NCBI RefSeq assembly: GCF_017571475.1
Contig: NZ_JAGETW010000006.1
Coordinates: forward strand, 141,878-205,877
Origin: Thiomicrorhabdus sp. 6S3-12
GTDB lineage: Bacteria; Pseudomonadota; Gammaproteobacteria; Thiomicrospirales; Thiomicrospiraceae
Length of the DNA stretch: 64,000 nucleotides
Direction of reading: 5' to 3'
The position numbers and the translations under genes are program-made. Of this stretch, positions 1 to 10,243 are shown one piece after another. The first letter of the stretch is position 1; every line of letters begins with the position of its first letter. The notes under the pieces are model-generated. The model made no database searches and was not told the origin of the DNA. It worked only from the letters and a program-made list of their open reading frames with translations.

Positions 1-264
1 GTCGATACGCGGATTATGTTCGATATGATGCCGAAAGAGATTGATGATCTGTCGCGGATTATTATTGTCGAACTGGATGATGAGCGGACGGTTGGGATGC
101 TGGTGGACTTTGTGATGGAAGTCAAAGATATTCCCGAGAAGAAGTTCGAAGCGCTGTCATCGACAAAAGATAATGCTTCACGTCATATTCAAGGGATTGC
201 CCATTATCAGGATAGTGTCATTATTCTGGTTGATGTCGATACCATTTTTGCCAATCACGAATAA
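1..264 (+). CDS. CheW-like chemotaxis coupling protein (3' part, start outside window)
   Basis: The reading frame is open from the first base, so this is the C-terminal 87 residues of a protein that begins upstream. The segment resembles the second half of a CheW domain: a beta-rich stretch with IIIVELDDERTVGMLVD followed by a VKDIPEKKFE loop and a final IILVDVDTIF strand. CheW-type proteins couple methyl-accepting receptors to the CheA kinase in the cytoplasm. The chemotaxis genes that follow support the role. It could be a stand-alone CheW or the end of a longer CheW-containing protein; the window does not decide this. Confidence 0.8.
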   Translation, partial: VDTRIMFDMMPKEIDDLSRIIIVELDDERTVGMLVDFVMEVKDIPEKKFEALSSTKDNASRHIQGIAHYQDSVIILVDVDTIFANHE

Positions 265-280
265 ATTCGTCACGACTTCG

Positions 281-577
281 CTATAAATCTTCCGGCTTAT
301 GCGGCAGTTCTTTGCCGCTGACTTCATATGCAAACAGAAGAACCTGTGCTACTGCCGCATAGAGCTTTTCCGGAATTTCCTGATCCAACTGAACCTGACC
401 GAGCAGAGCGACCAGTTCGCTGTCCTGCTGGATCGGAATATGGTGTTCTTTTGCGGTCTGAATAATCTCTTCGGCAATATAGCCTTGGCCTTTGGCAGTC
501 ACTTTCGGCGCGCCGTCTCCGTCGTATTGCAGAGAAACCGCCTGGGTTTGCGGTGGCGTATTTTGGGAGGAGGGCAT
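281..577 (-). CDS. FlhB-like cytoplasmic-domain protein (FhlB/YlqH type)
   Basis: A 98-residue protein matching only the cytoplasmic C-terminal domain of FlhB, the flagellar export switch. Residues about 17-85 carry the pattern APKVTAKGQG…IAEEIIQTAKEHHIPI…LVALLGQV. No membrane segments and no NPTH autocleavage motif are visible, unlike full FlhB (about 350-380 residues). Small FlhB-like proteins of this kind are often encoded beside a FliK-like gene; here a FliK-like gene lies about 1.5 kb away on the same strand with chemotaxis genes between. It is the last gene of the minus-strand run. No strong ribosome binding site precedes the ATG. Confidence 0.8.
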   Translation of the reverse strand: MPSSQNTPPQTQAVSLQYDGDGAPKVTAKGQGYIAEEIIQTAKEHHIPIQQDSELVALLGQVQLDQEIPEKLYAAVAQVLLFAYEVSGKELPHKPEDL

Positions 578-613
578 TGCTGAGCCGGTACGGCTGAGGA
601 AAAGTAGTGGTGT

Positions 614-892
614 TTAGGCGTTCAAGCGCAGGATCGCACTTAAGCCTAATTTATCGGCGGAAGTAACCAGGGTTTCTGATGGCGATTCCCAGCGAATGCT
701 TTTCCCGTTGGTTTCAGCGGTTTGAATCAGCATCAGCAAGGATTGCAGTCCGGCAGTGTCAATCGTATCGACAGCCGCAGCATCGATAATAATATCGTTT
801 TCCGCCTCATTGAACTGGGCGTTCAGTTGCGCAAACTGTTCTTCAATCTGGTTAATGATCAGACTGTCGTTCAAAGTAATGGTAGAACTCAT
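614..892 (-). CDS. STAS-domain (anti-sigma-antagonist-like) chemotaxis-associated protein
   Basis: A 92-residue single STAS domain. The pattern IIIDAAAVDTIDTAGLQSLL contains the strand-loop-helix where SpoIIAA-type proteins carry a phosphorylatable Ser/Thr; here the loop reads DTIDTAGLQ, so a Thr is present. I chose the second of two adjacent ATG codons because an AAGGA box sits seven bases upstream of it; the first ATG (position 895) is only four bases away from that box. It lies between cheY and the FlhB-like gene on the same strand. STAS proteins in chemotaxis clusters are known, but the partner here is not evident. Confidence 0.8.
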   Translation of the reverse strand: MSSTITLNDSLIINQIEEQFAQLNAQFNEAENDIIIDAAAVDTIDTAGLQSLLMLIQTAETNGKSIRWESPSETLVTSADKLGLSAILRLNA

Positions 893-945
893 CATTAAAT
901 CCTTTGTCAGGTCAATTAAATGGCAGTTTCGCAACCGGTAGGGGG

Positions 946-1305
946 TTAAAGGACGCGTCCGATAACCGAAAGCAGTTTTTCAGGGCTGAAAGGTTTAACG
1001 ATCCAGCCGGTTGCACCCGCTTCCTTACCTTTGGTTTTCATGTCGCCGGAGGATTCCGTTGTCAGACACAGAATTGGTGTGAACTTGTAGTTCGGCATTG
1101 CGCGCAAGGCGGTGATTAATTCAATGCCATTCATATTCGGCATATTGATATCAGTGACTACGAGATCGAATTGGTTCTGTTTGGCAATATCCAGTGCTGC
1201 TAAACCGTCTTCCGCTTCCGTGACGTCGTGTCCGGCCGATTTCAGGGACATGCTAACCATCTGTCTCATTGATTTTGAATCATCCACTGCTAAGATTTTT
1301 GACAT
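946..1305 (-). CDS. cheY: CheY-type response regulator
   Basis: A 119-residue single receiver domain and nothing else. Acidic pocket D8/D9, phospho-acceptor D52 in VVTDINMPN, T83 and K104 in IVKPF are all present, so phosphorylation by CheA and binding to the flagellar motor are expected. A longer in-frame start (1329) exists, but the domain begins exactly at MSKILAVDD. The gene lies between cheW and the STAS gene on the minus strand, consistent with co-transcription. The paralogue question (CheY motor regulator versus a CheY-like phosphate sink) cannot be settled from sequence alone. Confidence 0.9.
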   Translation of the reverse strand: MSKILAVDDSKSMRQMVSMSLKSAGHDVTEAEDGLAALDIAKQNQFDLVVTDINMPNMNGIELITALRAMPNYKFTPILCLTTESSGDMKTKGKEAGATGWIVKPFSPEKLLSVIGRVL

Positions 1306-1374
1306 CCTAATCTCTCTTTTTGCTTTCAATCAAATGATTTTTATTGTCGTATGATACGGGCCTTAAAACAAGGC

Positions 1375-1908
1375 CTATTCAATATTAAGCGATTTTTTTA
1401 TCGCCGATAGAATGCCGTCGTTAATCAACTGGTCGATATGCAGGATAATGACCATCTTATCCCCCACTGTCGCCAATCCTTTGACGTATTCCGTATTGAT
1501 CGTGCCTGACATCGACGGGGCCGCCTGCAGCGTCTGCTGGCTGACCGAGTGTACATCCGAGACGCCGTCAACCACCATTCCGATAATCTTGTGACTGCCG
1601 TTGGTGTCTTCGGCGCGAACAATCACCACGACGGTCGAGTCGTTATAGGTGATGTTGTCCAGCCCGAAGCGGACTCGGAGATCGACGATCGGCACAACTG
1701 CGCCACGAAGGTTGATGACACCCATGACATAGTCGGGTGTGTTCGGAATGTCGGTGGTTTTTTCCCAGCCTTTGATTTCCTGTACTCTCAGGATATCGAC
1801 GCCATATTCTTCATTCCCCAGAACAAAACTTAAAACCTGATCATCATCGGAATGGCTTTGATCAATCTGTTCCTGAATATCGTCCAGGTTTTTTTCCGCG
1901 TTTTCCAT
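1375..1908 (-). CDS. cheW: CheW chemotaxis coupling protein
   Basis: A 177-residue CheW domain protein with a charged N-terminal extension of about 25 residues (DDIQEQIDQSHSDDDQ). The core shows QVLSFVLGNEEYGVDILRVQEIKGW, then NTPDYVMGVINLRGAVVPIVDLR, the classic CheW signature, and ends with MVIILHIDQLI. It scaffolds CheA and MCPs at the membrane. An upstream in-frame TTG (1914) exists; the ATG is preferred. It is the first gene of the minus-strand group with cheY, the STAS gene and the FlhB-like gene. Confidence 0.92.
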   Translation of the reverse strand: MENAEKNLDDIQEQIDQSHSDDDQVLSFVLGNEEYGVDILRVQEIKGWEKTTDIPNTPDYVMGVINLRGAVVPIVDLRVRFGLDNITYNDSTVVVIVRAEDTNGSHKIIGMVVDGVSDVHSVSQQTLQAAPSMSGTINTEYVKGLATVGDKMVIILHIDQLINDGILSAIKKSLNIE

Positions 1909-2045
1909 GCGCAAAACTCTTTTAGTAATGGGATTTAGGGTAAATTAACCGATTACCCACTAAAGGTCTAGGGGTATAACGGAACTGAATGAAAATTTAT
2001 CAGACGACTTGATTTGCCACAAATTACGCCGGAGGCTGACCGTAC

Positions 2046-3074
2046 TCAGATATGAATATCGATCAGGGCGACTCTTTGCCCCTGTTTACTTTGTTCCGGC
2101 GGTGAGGGCAGGAGTCGCAGATGGACGCTTTGCAGATCCAACGTCTTTAATAAGTCATGCAGTTGCGGGATCTTGCTTTCGATTCTCTTGCCAAGCGTAT
2201 CGTTTTGGCACCAGATGCCGCAGTATAAATTTTCTTCGGCATCAAAACTGATTTTGCTTTTCAGTTCACCGTCTGCGGTCTGCAGATTGACAAAAACCTC
2301 CCAACGATTGCCTTTGTCCGTACGCTTTTTTCTGAACTCCAGCTGATCGTCGATGGTTTGCGGGTTCGGGGGCGTGAATTCAAAACCGATCACCTCTGGG
2401 TTCTGGTACAGTTGCAGCTGATTGAGGGTTATTTTGCTGATTGCCTGATCGCTTAATTTGCTGGCCAGTTGGGTTGCTGCGTTCTGTACGCCGCTACTTT
2501 GCTGGGTCAGCTGTTTGAATTGCAGCAGTTGTGCTTTGAGGTCTTGCTTGAGGGCATTGTTGTCGGGTTTTCCCTGTAACAGTTTGGACTCCAGGAAAAG
2601 CCCGCTGTTATTGAGCTGGTTTCTGAGATCGTTGCCTGAATTCGCGCTAAGCGGTTTGCGTAGCAGTTCGAGTAAAGCGGCTAGCGGAGGCTGAAGCTGA
2701 CTGGGCAGCTGGTTCAGGAGTTGTGTCAGTTGCTGGCTAATCTGGCCGAGAGGTTGCTGATTAGCTAGATGTTGACGGATTGCCGTCTGAATCACTTCCT
2801 GTGGAGAGACTGTTGATTGTGGGCGTTGGGCGATAGCCAGAACCAGAGAAGGTTGAGTTTGTTTGACGCTGAGTTGCACCTCGCCTGTCTGCAGTCCGCC
2901 TACTGTTGTGCTGGCAGTGAATACATTCTGTCCTACGCGTAAGGTCACTTCCTGACCGCTGATTTTTTCAATCGAAGCGTTAAGTATCTGCCCGGTTTTA
3001 AGGGAGGCGAGCAGGGATTTCTGAAGGTCCGGAGCAAGTTGACTTGAGTTAAGATTGTGGGTGATTGTGAGCAT
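2046..3074 (-). CDS. FliK-like flagellar hook-length control family protein
   Basis: A 342-residue protein with a long Gln/Leu-rich middle (about residues 100-215, repeated QQLTQLLNQLP-type segments) and a conserved-looking C-terminal domain from about 245 (EFRKKRTDKGNRWEVFVNLQ…LRLLPSPPE). That layout, low-complexity secreted-ruler region plus folded C-terminal domain, fits FliK-type proteins, which act with FlhB to switch export substrate specificity. A small FlhB-domain protein is encoded nearby on the same strand, which supports the call. Not the standard fliK locus, so this may be a paralogue rather than the main hook-length ruler. Confidence 0.7.
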   Translation of the reverse strand: MLTITHNLNSSQLAPDLQKSLLASLKTGQILNASIEKISGQEVTLRVGQNVFTASTTVGGLQTGEVQLSVKQTQPSLVLAIAQRPQSTVSPQEVIQTAIRQHLANQQPLGQISQQLTQLLNQLPSQLQPPLAALLELLRKPLSANSGNDLRNQLNNSGLFLESKLLQGKPDNNALKQDLKAQLLQFKQLTQQSSGVQNAATQLASKLSDQAISKITLNQLQLYQNPEVIGFEFTPPNPQTIDDQLEFRKKRTDKGNRWEVFVNLQTADGELKSKISFDAEENLYCGIWCQNDTLGKRIESKIPQLHDLLKTLDLQSVHLRLLPSPPEQSKQGQRVALIDIHI

Positions 3075-3251
3075 TATTAACCCCGGATTTTAAGGTTTTT
3101 GTCAAAATTATCCCGTTAAGCGGCCATTTGCGGTCGGCTGGATATGTAGAGCTTGTCGAAAAGCGATCTCCAATAACCTTTCGCAAGCATACCATTCAAC
3201 GTTAACGGAGCAAAATCCGTTAATCAGGAATTGAGAGGGCGGGTAAATATC

Positions 3252-4079
3252 ATGGATGAGCGCGAGTTTGTATTTACCGATAAAGAATTCGATAAGATTA
3301 AAAAGATCGTCTACGACTTTGCGGGGATCGATCTGAATGAATCCAAAAAGAATCTGGTGTATAACCGGCTGGCGAAACGAATTCGATTTTTGGAAAAACA
3401 AAGCTTCAAAGAGTATCTGGACTTTGTTGAGAAGCAGGGTGAGGAAGAATTCGTTCATCTGATCAACGCGATTACGACCAATCTGACCTTCTTTTTCCGC
3501 GAGAACCATCATTTCGAACATTTGGCGCAATCGGTTATTCCCGAGTTGTTGGAGAAAAATGCCGACAAACGTAAGATACGGGTCTGGTCGGCGGGCTGCT
3601 CGACCGGAGAAGAGCCTTATTCCATTGCCATTGTTCTGAAGGAAACGGTGCCGGCCGGTTGGGATGCCAAAGTGATTGCGACCGATCTGGATTCGAATGT
3701 GGTACAGACGGCGGTCAATGGTATCTATAATGTCGATCGTTTGAAAGGGATGGATCTGGATCGTAAAAAGCGTTGGTTTATGAAGGGAACCGGTGCGCGA
3801 GAAGGGTTTGCCAAGGTGAAAAAAGAACTGCAGGACATTATCGAGTTTTCCCAGCTGAACCTGATGGCGGATTGGCCGATTCGCGACGCAATCGATGTGA
3901 TCTTTTGCCGTAATGTGGTTATCTATTTCGATAAACCGACTCAGGCGCGTCTGTTCGACCGCTATGCAGATCGTCTGCCGAACGGCGGCTACTTATTTGT
4001 CGGTCATTCGGAATCACTGTATAACGTCTGTGATCGATTTGAATTGCTGGGAAAAACGATTTATCGCAAAATCCGCTGA
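3252..4079 (+). CDS. cheR: CheR chemotaxis receptor glutamate O-methyltransferase
   Basis: A 275-residue protein with the CheR N-terminal helical domain (residues 1-75) and a Rossmann methyltransferase domain whose SAM-binding motif reads VWSAGCSTGEEPYSIA, followed by VIATDLDSN and VIFCRNVVIYFD. It methylates glutamates on MCPs using S-adenosylmethionine. The start was placed at MDEREFVF rather than an upstream in-frame codon because a GAGAGGG box precedes it at reasonable spacing. It is followed after 56 bases by cheB, its antagonist, and transcribed divergently from the FliK-like gene. Confidence 0.95.
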   Translation: MDEREFVFTDKEFDKIKKIVYDFAGIDLNESKKNLVYNRLAKRIRFLEKQSFKEYLDFVEKQGEEEFVHLINAITTNLTFFFRENHHFEHLAQSVIPELLEKNADKRKIRVWSAGCSTGEEPYSIAIVLKETVPAGWDAKVIATDLDSNVVQTAVNGIYNVDRLKGMDLDRKKRWFMKGTGAREGFAKVKKELQDIIEFSQLNLMADWPIRDAIDVIFCRNVVIYFDKPTQARLFDRYADRLPNGGYLFVGHSESLYNVCDRFELLGKTIYRKIR

Positions 4080-4135
4080 TAACTTACGGATTTAAGTGGT
4101 TTTTGGCGTGATAGAAAATTGAAAAGGAATTTCAT

Positions 4136-5248
4136 ATGTCGGTAAAAGTATTGATTGTCGATGACTCCGAACTGGTCAGAAAAATGCTGACCGAGATGCT
4201 CGGTTCCGACCCGGAAATCGAAGTGGTCGGAACGGCTTCCGATCCGTATGACGCGCGCGAAAAAATCAAACTGCTGCATCCGGATGTGCTGACGCTGGAC
4301 GTGGAAATGCCGAAAATGGACGGTGTGACTTTTTTAAAAAACCTGATGCGTTTGCATCCCTTGCCGGTTGTCATGATTTCGACACTGACCGAAAAGGGTG
4401 CTGACGTAACTTTTGAAGCGATGGATCTCGGAGCGGTTGATTTTGTTACCAAGCCGAAAATCGATCTTCATCATACTTTCGAGGACTATGCTTTCGAGAT
4501 CAGACGCAAAGTCAAGACGGCATCTAAAGTAAGTCGTTACATGCTGGAACGCCAGTATGCGCGCTATGTCTCTAATCAACAGCGTCAGCCGGCGGTGGCA
4601 ACTGTTTCCTCTCCGGAAAAATATACCGCCGACGCCGTCTTGCCGAAAAAGACTCCGTCCGTTTCCAGAACCACGACAGGCTTTAAGTTAATCGCTTTAG
4701 GTTCTTCAACCGGTGGAACCGAGGCGATTAAGGAAATTTTATTGCGCCTGCCAGCTGATTCGCCGCCTATCGTGATTACTCAGCATATTCCGGCTGCATT
4801 CAGTGCACCTTTCGCAAATCGTATGGACAGCATTGCGGCCATGACGGTACATCATGCCGAAGACGGAATGCCTATTGAAAAAGGCCATGTGTATATTGCG
4901 CCGGGTGATAAGCATCTTTTGGTTATGCGCGAGGGAAGTCGTCTGGTTTGCCGCTTGAATGACGGGCCGCCGGTTAACCGTCATAAGCCCTCTGTGGATG
5001 TGATGTTCCGTTCCGTTGAACAGGCGGTGGGAACCGGGACGGTCGGAGTGATTCTGACCGGAATGGGCGCGGACGGAGCTCAAGGTCTTAAAGACCTGCA
5101 TGAACTAGGCGTTAAAACGGTCGCTCAGGATGAGAAAACCAGTGTCGTGTGGGGAATGCCGGGCGAATCGGTCAAAATCGGCGCGGTCGATTTTGTTTTG
5201 CCATTAGAGCAGATTGCGCAGAAAATTCTTGAGCTTGGAAGCCGTTAG
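4136..5248 (+). CDS. cheB: CheB receptor methylesterase/glutamine deamidase
   Basis: A 370-residue two-domain protein. Receiver domain: D9/D10 and phospho-acceptor D55 in LTLDVEMPK. A Ser/Pro-rich linker (about 130-180) joins it to the methylesterase domain with the catalytic triad S191 (GSSTGG), H217 (TQHIPA) and D312 (GMGADGAQG). It removes methyl groups from MCPs, activated by CheA phosphorylation. Good ribosome binding site (AAAAGGA) before the ATG. Paired with cheR immediately upstream. Confidence 0.96.
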   Translation: MSVKVLIVDDSELVRKMLTEMLGSDPEIEVVGTASDPYDAREKIKLLHPDVLTLDVEMPKMDGVTFLKNLMRLHPLPVVMISTLTEKGADVTFEAMDLGAVDFVTKPKIDLHHTFEDYAFEIRRKVKTASKVSRYMLERQYARYVSNQQRQPAVATVSSPEKYTADAVLPKKTPSVSRTTTGFKLIALGSSTGGTEAIKEILLRLPADSPPIVITQHIPAAFSAPFANRMDSIAAMTVHHAEDGMPIEKGHVYIAPGDKHLLVMREGSRLVCRLNDGPPVNRHKPSVDVMFRSVEQAVGTGTVGVILTGMGADGAQGLKDLHELGVKTVAQDEKTSVVWGMPGESVKIGAVDFVLPLEQIAQKILELGSR

Positions 5249-5478
5249 CCGCTCTTTACCGGCAATGCCATACGCTAAAGCGGTACGGTTCATTGACGGT
5301 TATTTGTCTTAGGGTTGCCGCTGCATGCAAGAGTGCAAGTCTGCAATGCAGTGCTTTTTGCCGATACACAGAGATCTTATTAAGAAAAAACATTTAATTT
5401 TAAATGGCATAATCCGTGCTTTATCTTGATCGTTGACAAAAGGCGCTTATTAAAGCCGGATACAAAAGGAAAAATGTC

Positions 5479-6744
5479 ATGCTCGATTTAGCCAGAGCCT
5501 ATTGGATACCCTTGACGGTAACCGTATTGGCCATTGTTTTAAGCTTGTTTGAGAACACGGTTGTCAATGTACTGATGATTGTTGCGCTCTCTGCAAGCTG
5601 GTTTTTGGTAGCGGCAAATCTTGCCAAGCAAGAGGAGCGGCAGTTAAAAACGCTACGTCGACGCCAGGCGTTGCAGGAAGCGGCAGGCACATCGGTGTCC
5701 GCTTCTTCTCAGGTTGCCGAGGCTGTGTTGAAAGCGACTACTGCGGATGAGACTCTGCAGGTGGTGATGAAAGATGTGGATGCGGTAATCGAGCGCGAAG
5801 TGGAAGTGGTGCGCGGCGAACTGGTTCAGGTGAAGGATCTGGTCGCCGAAGCGATTGAAACGCTGAACAGCAGTTTTTCCGGTTTGCATCAACAGACGCG
5901 TGCGGAATACGAACTGGTACTTTCGCTGCTGGACAATCTCGGCGGCGAGGGCAGTAATCAGATGTCGATTCAGAAGTTCTCTTCAGAAATTAAATCGGTA
6001 CTGCAGTACCTGATCGACCTTCTGACCAATGCTTCCGAGCGTAGTAAAGAGACCGTCGATAAAATCGATGACATGGTTGGACAGATTGAGGCGATTTTTA
6101 ACCTGCTTGAAGATGTCAAAGGGATTGCCGATCAGACCAATCTTCTAGCGCTTAATGCGGCGATCGAAGCGGCACGCGCCGGTGAAGCAGGGCGCGGTTT
6201 TGCCGTGGTCGCCGACGAGGTTCGCAAGCTGTCGCTGAATTCCAATATCCTTAACGAGCAGATCCGCAAACAGGCGGAAAAAGCGCGAACAACGGTTGAT
6301 CAGGTACGTAATATCGTCAGCGAAACCGCCAGTAAAGATATGGAACATGCCGTTTCTTCGCAACATAAAGTCAGTAGTATGCTGGGCGACCTGTCGGCGA
6401 TGAACGACGGTATCTCGTCAAAACTGGGCGATGTTTCCGGAATGATTACCGAAATCGAAACCAGTGTCTCCAATGCGGTCCGTTCCCTTCAATTTGAAGA
6501 TATTGTCCGACAGTTGGTTGAGCAGACGATGAATCATCTGGAACAGTTGAATCAATTCTCTAGAGAGATCGGTGAATTCCTGGAACAGAATCAACTGCAA
6601 CCGGCGCAAAGCGAAGAAGAATACCGTGCGCGTATTGATCAGTTCCGCGAGAAAATTCATGCTAAACGTCAGATGATTGAGGAATCTCGTATGAGTCGAG
6701 TGAATACCGAGTCGATGGATGAAGGTGAGATTGAACTCTTTTAA
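5479..6744 (+). CDS. Methyl-accepting chemotaxis-type transducer without a periplasmic sensor
   Basis: A 421-residue protein. Two hydrophobic helices at about residues 9-24 and 28-47 form a hairpin with almost no periplasmic loop, followed directly by a long coiled coil and the signalling tip about residues 205-260 ([39 protein letters not shown] split by the hairpin). No HAMP or ligand-binding domain is visible, so it probably senses something in the membrane or cytoplasm, or acts as an aerotaxis- or pili-type transducer. It ends the plus-strand che group and is followed by a strong terminator. Confidence 0.9.
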   Translation: MLDLARAYWIPLTVTVLAIVLSLFENTVVNVLMIVALSASWFLVAANLAKQEERQLKTLRRRQALQEAAGTSVSASSQVAEAVLKATTADETLQVVMKDVDAVIEREVEVVRGELVQVKDLVAEAIETLNSSFSGLHQQTRAEYELVLSLLDNLGGEGSNQMSIQKFSSEIKSVLQYLIDLLTNASERSKETVDKIDDMVGQIEAIFNLLEDVKGIADQTNLLALNAAIEAARAGEAGRGFAVVADEVRKLSLNSNILNEQIRKQAEKARTTVDQVRNIVSETASKDMEHAVSSQHKVSSMLGDLSAMNDGISSKLGDVSGMITEIETSVSNAVRSLQFEDIVRQLVEQTMNHLEQLNQFSREIGEFLEQNQLQPAQSEEEYRARIDQFREKIHAKRQMIEESRMSRVNTESMDEGEIELF

Positions 6745-6784
6745 AAATAAGAAAACTTTATAGTGATTCAACTTAAGCCCCTTA

Positions 6785-6808
6785 AGCCCCGTTTATACGG
6801 GGCTTTTT
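6785..6808. terminator. Rho-independent terminator after the MCP gene
   Basis: An 8-bp perfect stem (AGCCCCGT / ACGGGGCT) with a four-base loop, followed by a T run on the plus strand. It lies between the convergent MCP gene and the small membrane-protein gene on the minus strand; the T run favours use by the plus strand. Confidence 0.85.
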
Positions 6809-6820
6809 GTTTTACCGGCC

Positions 6821-7108
6821 TTAACGGACTTCCATATTCCCCATATGGGTGTTCCAGAAGCTGCCGAAAATCAGGCTGAAAAAGATGCCGGTGGCAAATA
6901 CGATATACCAGTAACGACGCATTTTTTGGGCTGCATCGCTTTCATTTTCCGGCCGGTCTTTAAAGAAGATAATCATAAAACCGATCGCGGAGATAAAACC
7001 GGCGATATTGGCGAAATAGTGGTTTTGGGTCAGCAGTGAGGCGATGCCTAACATCAGAATACCGGCATAAGTCGCTAATAAGGTTCGCATAGTGTTTAAT
7101 GTCTCCAT
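6821..7108 (-). CDS. Small multi-pass membrane protein, unknown function
   Basis: A 95-residue protein I do not recognise. It shows three hydrophobic segments, about residues 7-27, 31-49 and 67-85, with a charged cytoplasmic-type loop between the second and third (KDRPENESDAAQKMRR). It ends 12 bases after a hairpin shared with the MCP gene. Its neighbour on the other side is a divergently transcribed NIF3-like gene 76 bases away. There is nothing to link it to chemotaxis. A start three to six codons in (at MRTLL) is also possible. Confidence 0.7.
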   Translation of the reverse strand: METLNTMRTLLATYAGILMLGIASLLTQNHYFANIAGFISAIGFMIIFFKDRPENESDAAQKMRRYWYIVFATGIFFSLIFGSFWNTHMGNMEVR

Positions 7109-7184
7109 TGTCTTTTGGGTGGCACTATTGTAGTGAATAAAGTCCGCGTTTGGGCAAATTCTGGAAAACAGGGGAGAAGATAAA

Positions 7185-7517
7185 ATGGCTTTTTACCACT
7201 TTGCTTTTTATGTTCCTGAATCGCACCTTCAGGAGGTTAAGCAGGCGATTTTTGATGCGGGCGCGGGTGTGCAGGGAGATTATCGCCACTGTGCTTGGCA
7301 GGTTCGAGGACAGGGGCAGTTTGAACCGTTGCAAGGCAGTCAGCCGTTTATCGGCAGTCAAGGACGTCTTGAAGTCGTGCCGGAATATAAGGTTGAAGTC
7401 TATGTTGTGCAGGAGAAGATTAAAGCGGTTTTGCAGGCCTTTTTTGCCAGTCACCCGTATGAAGAACCGGCCTATTATCTCATCGAAAGCATGGATGCAA
7501 GAGACTGTCTGAATTGA
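7185..7517 (+). CDS. NIF3/YqfO-like small protein
   Basis: A 110-residue protein with two repeats of a CutA-like ferredoxin fold seen in the insert domain of NIF3/YqfO proteins: FYVPESHLQEVKQAIFDAGAG near the start and KVEVYVVQEKIKAVLQAFFASHPYEEPAYYLI near the end. HPYEEPAY is the hallmark motif of this family. Stand-alone proteins of about 105 residues of this type are widespread and of unknown function, possibly metal or nucleotide binding. The ribosome binding site GGGGAGA precedes the ATG. It appears monocistronic. Confidence 0.85.
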   Translation: MAFYHFAFYVPESHLQEVKQAIFDAGAGVQGDYRHCAWQVRGQGQFEPLQGSQPFIGSQGRLEVVPEYKVEVYVVQEKIKAVLQAFFASHPYEEPAYYLIESMDARDCLN

Positions 7518-7648
7518 TGCGAATTGTCAGGAAATCTTGATCTATTATAAAAATAACTTATTGATGTTGTGTAGGTGGGGATAAATGTATGTAGTTAAGT
7601 ATGTATAATCTGTTGAGTCATTAAGAATTTATTCATACTTTTTAATAT

Positions 7649-7790
7649 TAGAGGATGTTGATATCTGGTTCGGATTCGATTACTATGACAACCGTTGTTT
7701 CATTACAACACTCCTCTAAAAGAGCTAAGATTGTTCCCTTTATATGGAACCCCCCAAATAAATTCTTGTAAGTTGTTTGGGGCTTTTTTT
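7649..7790 (+). ncRNA. Candidate intergenic small RNA with its own terminator
   Basis: A gene-free stretch that folds well. Bases 7650-7660 (AGAGGATGTTG) pair with 7706-7717 (CAACACTCCTCT) leaving one bulged C, giving an 11-bp stem that closes a 45-base domain. A single-stranded spacer follows, then a terminator-type stem CCCCAAA (7752-7758) / TTTGGGG (7776-7782) ending in eight T. A possible promoter, TTGAGT at 7613-7618 with a weak TACTTT 17 bases later, would start transcription near 7648, right at the stem. I do not recognise it as 6S, tmRNA, Spot 42 or CsrB. It could instead be a long untranslated tail of the upstream gene. Confidence 0.45.
7752..7790 (+). terminator. Rho-independent terminator (end of candidate small RNA)
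   Basis: A 7-bp stem CCCCAAA / TTTGGGG around an AT-rich 17-base loop, followed by C and eight T. There is no matching T run on the minus strand, so it works for plus-strand transcripts. Confidence 0.75.
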
Positions 7791-7939
7791 TCTTCGCACG
7801 GCTCTTACTCTCAACTTTACCGAATTGATTTCCTCTACAGATTGCCTATCGCTGTTTGTGTGTTTTTCATGCATAAAATACCTCCTTAAATCCTAAGACT
7901 TAAAGAGGTCTGTTGGTTTTGCCGACGGAGTGCTGGTTA

Positions 7940-8665
7940 CTATTTTCCGAAAGAGATCAGTTCGATAGTGAAAATCAGTGTTTCGTTCGGGCCGATCATG
8001 TCACCGGCGCCTTTTTCGCCGTAAGCCAGTTCCGGCGGAATAACCACTTCCCATTTATCTCCCGGTTTCATTCGCTGCAGAATTTCTCCCCAACCCTTAA
8101 TCACGTCGGATGCCCGGATTCTTAATGCTCGTCCGCGCTTATAGGAGCTGTCAAAGACTTTTCCGTTGATGAATTTTCCTTCGTAGTGCGTGAAGATGTT
8201 GTCTTCAGGTGTTGGAGACTGACCTTCTCCCTGTTGCAGAACTTTGTATAAGATACCGCTTTCGGTCACCAATACACCTTCCTGCTCCGCGTATTTCTGA
8301 CGGAACTCATTTCCTGCCAAGGCATTCTTTTCCGCCTGGATTTTTCTTTGCGCAGCCTGTTCGGCCTGCATTATTTTTTTGGCTTCCATGACCGCTGTAT
8401 TCATCTCCTCCGGAGTTAAAGCAAGCGGCCGTTGCTGCAAAGCGTCATCCAGACCCATGGCCAGGGCTCGGGCGTCGATTTTAAGACCTTGTTTGGCCAG
8501 GTTTTTGGCGAGATCGACGCCGAGTGTGTAGCTCGCCTTCTGTTCTAAGGTGGTCAACTCCGCTTGAATCGCTGGTGTGGAAGTCTGAGTATGCTCGTCG
8601 GCCTGGCCCAGAGAAGGCATAGTAATGAAACTGAAAGCGGCAAAAACCGTCATCGTTAAACGCAT
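7940..8665 (-). CDS. FKBP-type peptidyl-prolyl isomerase, exported (Mip/FkpA type)
   Basis: A 241-residue protein with an N-terminal signal peptide (MRLTMTVFAAFSF…SLGQA, residues 1-22), an FKBP_N dimerisation region (about 35-115, ASYTLGVDLAKNLAKQG) and a C-terminal FKBP domain (about 140-240) with YEGKFINGKVFDSS and VIPPELAYGEKG. It catalyses proline isomerisation during folding of periplasmic or outer-membrane proteins. A start 13 codons upstream is open, but this ATG has AAAGGA at good spacing and begins a normal signal peptide. It lies downstream of trxB, with a terminator between them. Confidence 0.92.
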   Translation of the reverse strand: MRLTMTVFAAFSFITMPSLGQADEHTQTSTPAIQAELTTLEQKASYTLGVDLAKNLAKQGLKIDARALAMGLDDALQQRPLALTPEEMNTAVMEAKKIMQAEQAAQRKIQAEKNALAGNEFRQKYAEQEGVLVTESGILYKVLQQGEGQSPTPEDNIFTHYEGKFINGKVFDSSYKRGRALRIRASDVIKGWGEILQRMKPGDKWEVVIPPELAYGEKGAGDMIGPNETLIFTIELISFGK

Positions 8666-8703
8666 GTCGATTCCTTTTTTGAGTGTCGAATTTAATGAAG
8701 ACA

Positions 8704-8728
8704 ATAAAAAACCACCGTTTAAGGTGGC
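8704..8728 (-). terminator. Terminator of trxB
   Basis: On the minus strand CCACC, a six-base loop and GGTGG are followed by a run of six T. It sits between trxB and the FKBP gene, so the two are probably separate transcripts. Confidence 0.7.
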
Positions 8729-8745
8729 TTGTAACAGGTTCGAAA

Positions 8746-10243
<1,498 letters not shown>

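Noticed and set aside
7904..7939. Minus-strand terminator for the FKBP gene in the small-RNA hairpin
   Set aside because: The hairpin at 7752-7782 lacks a T run on the minus strand.
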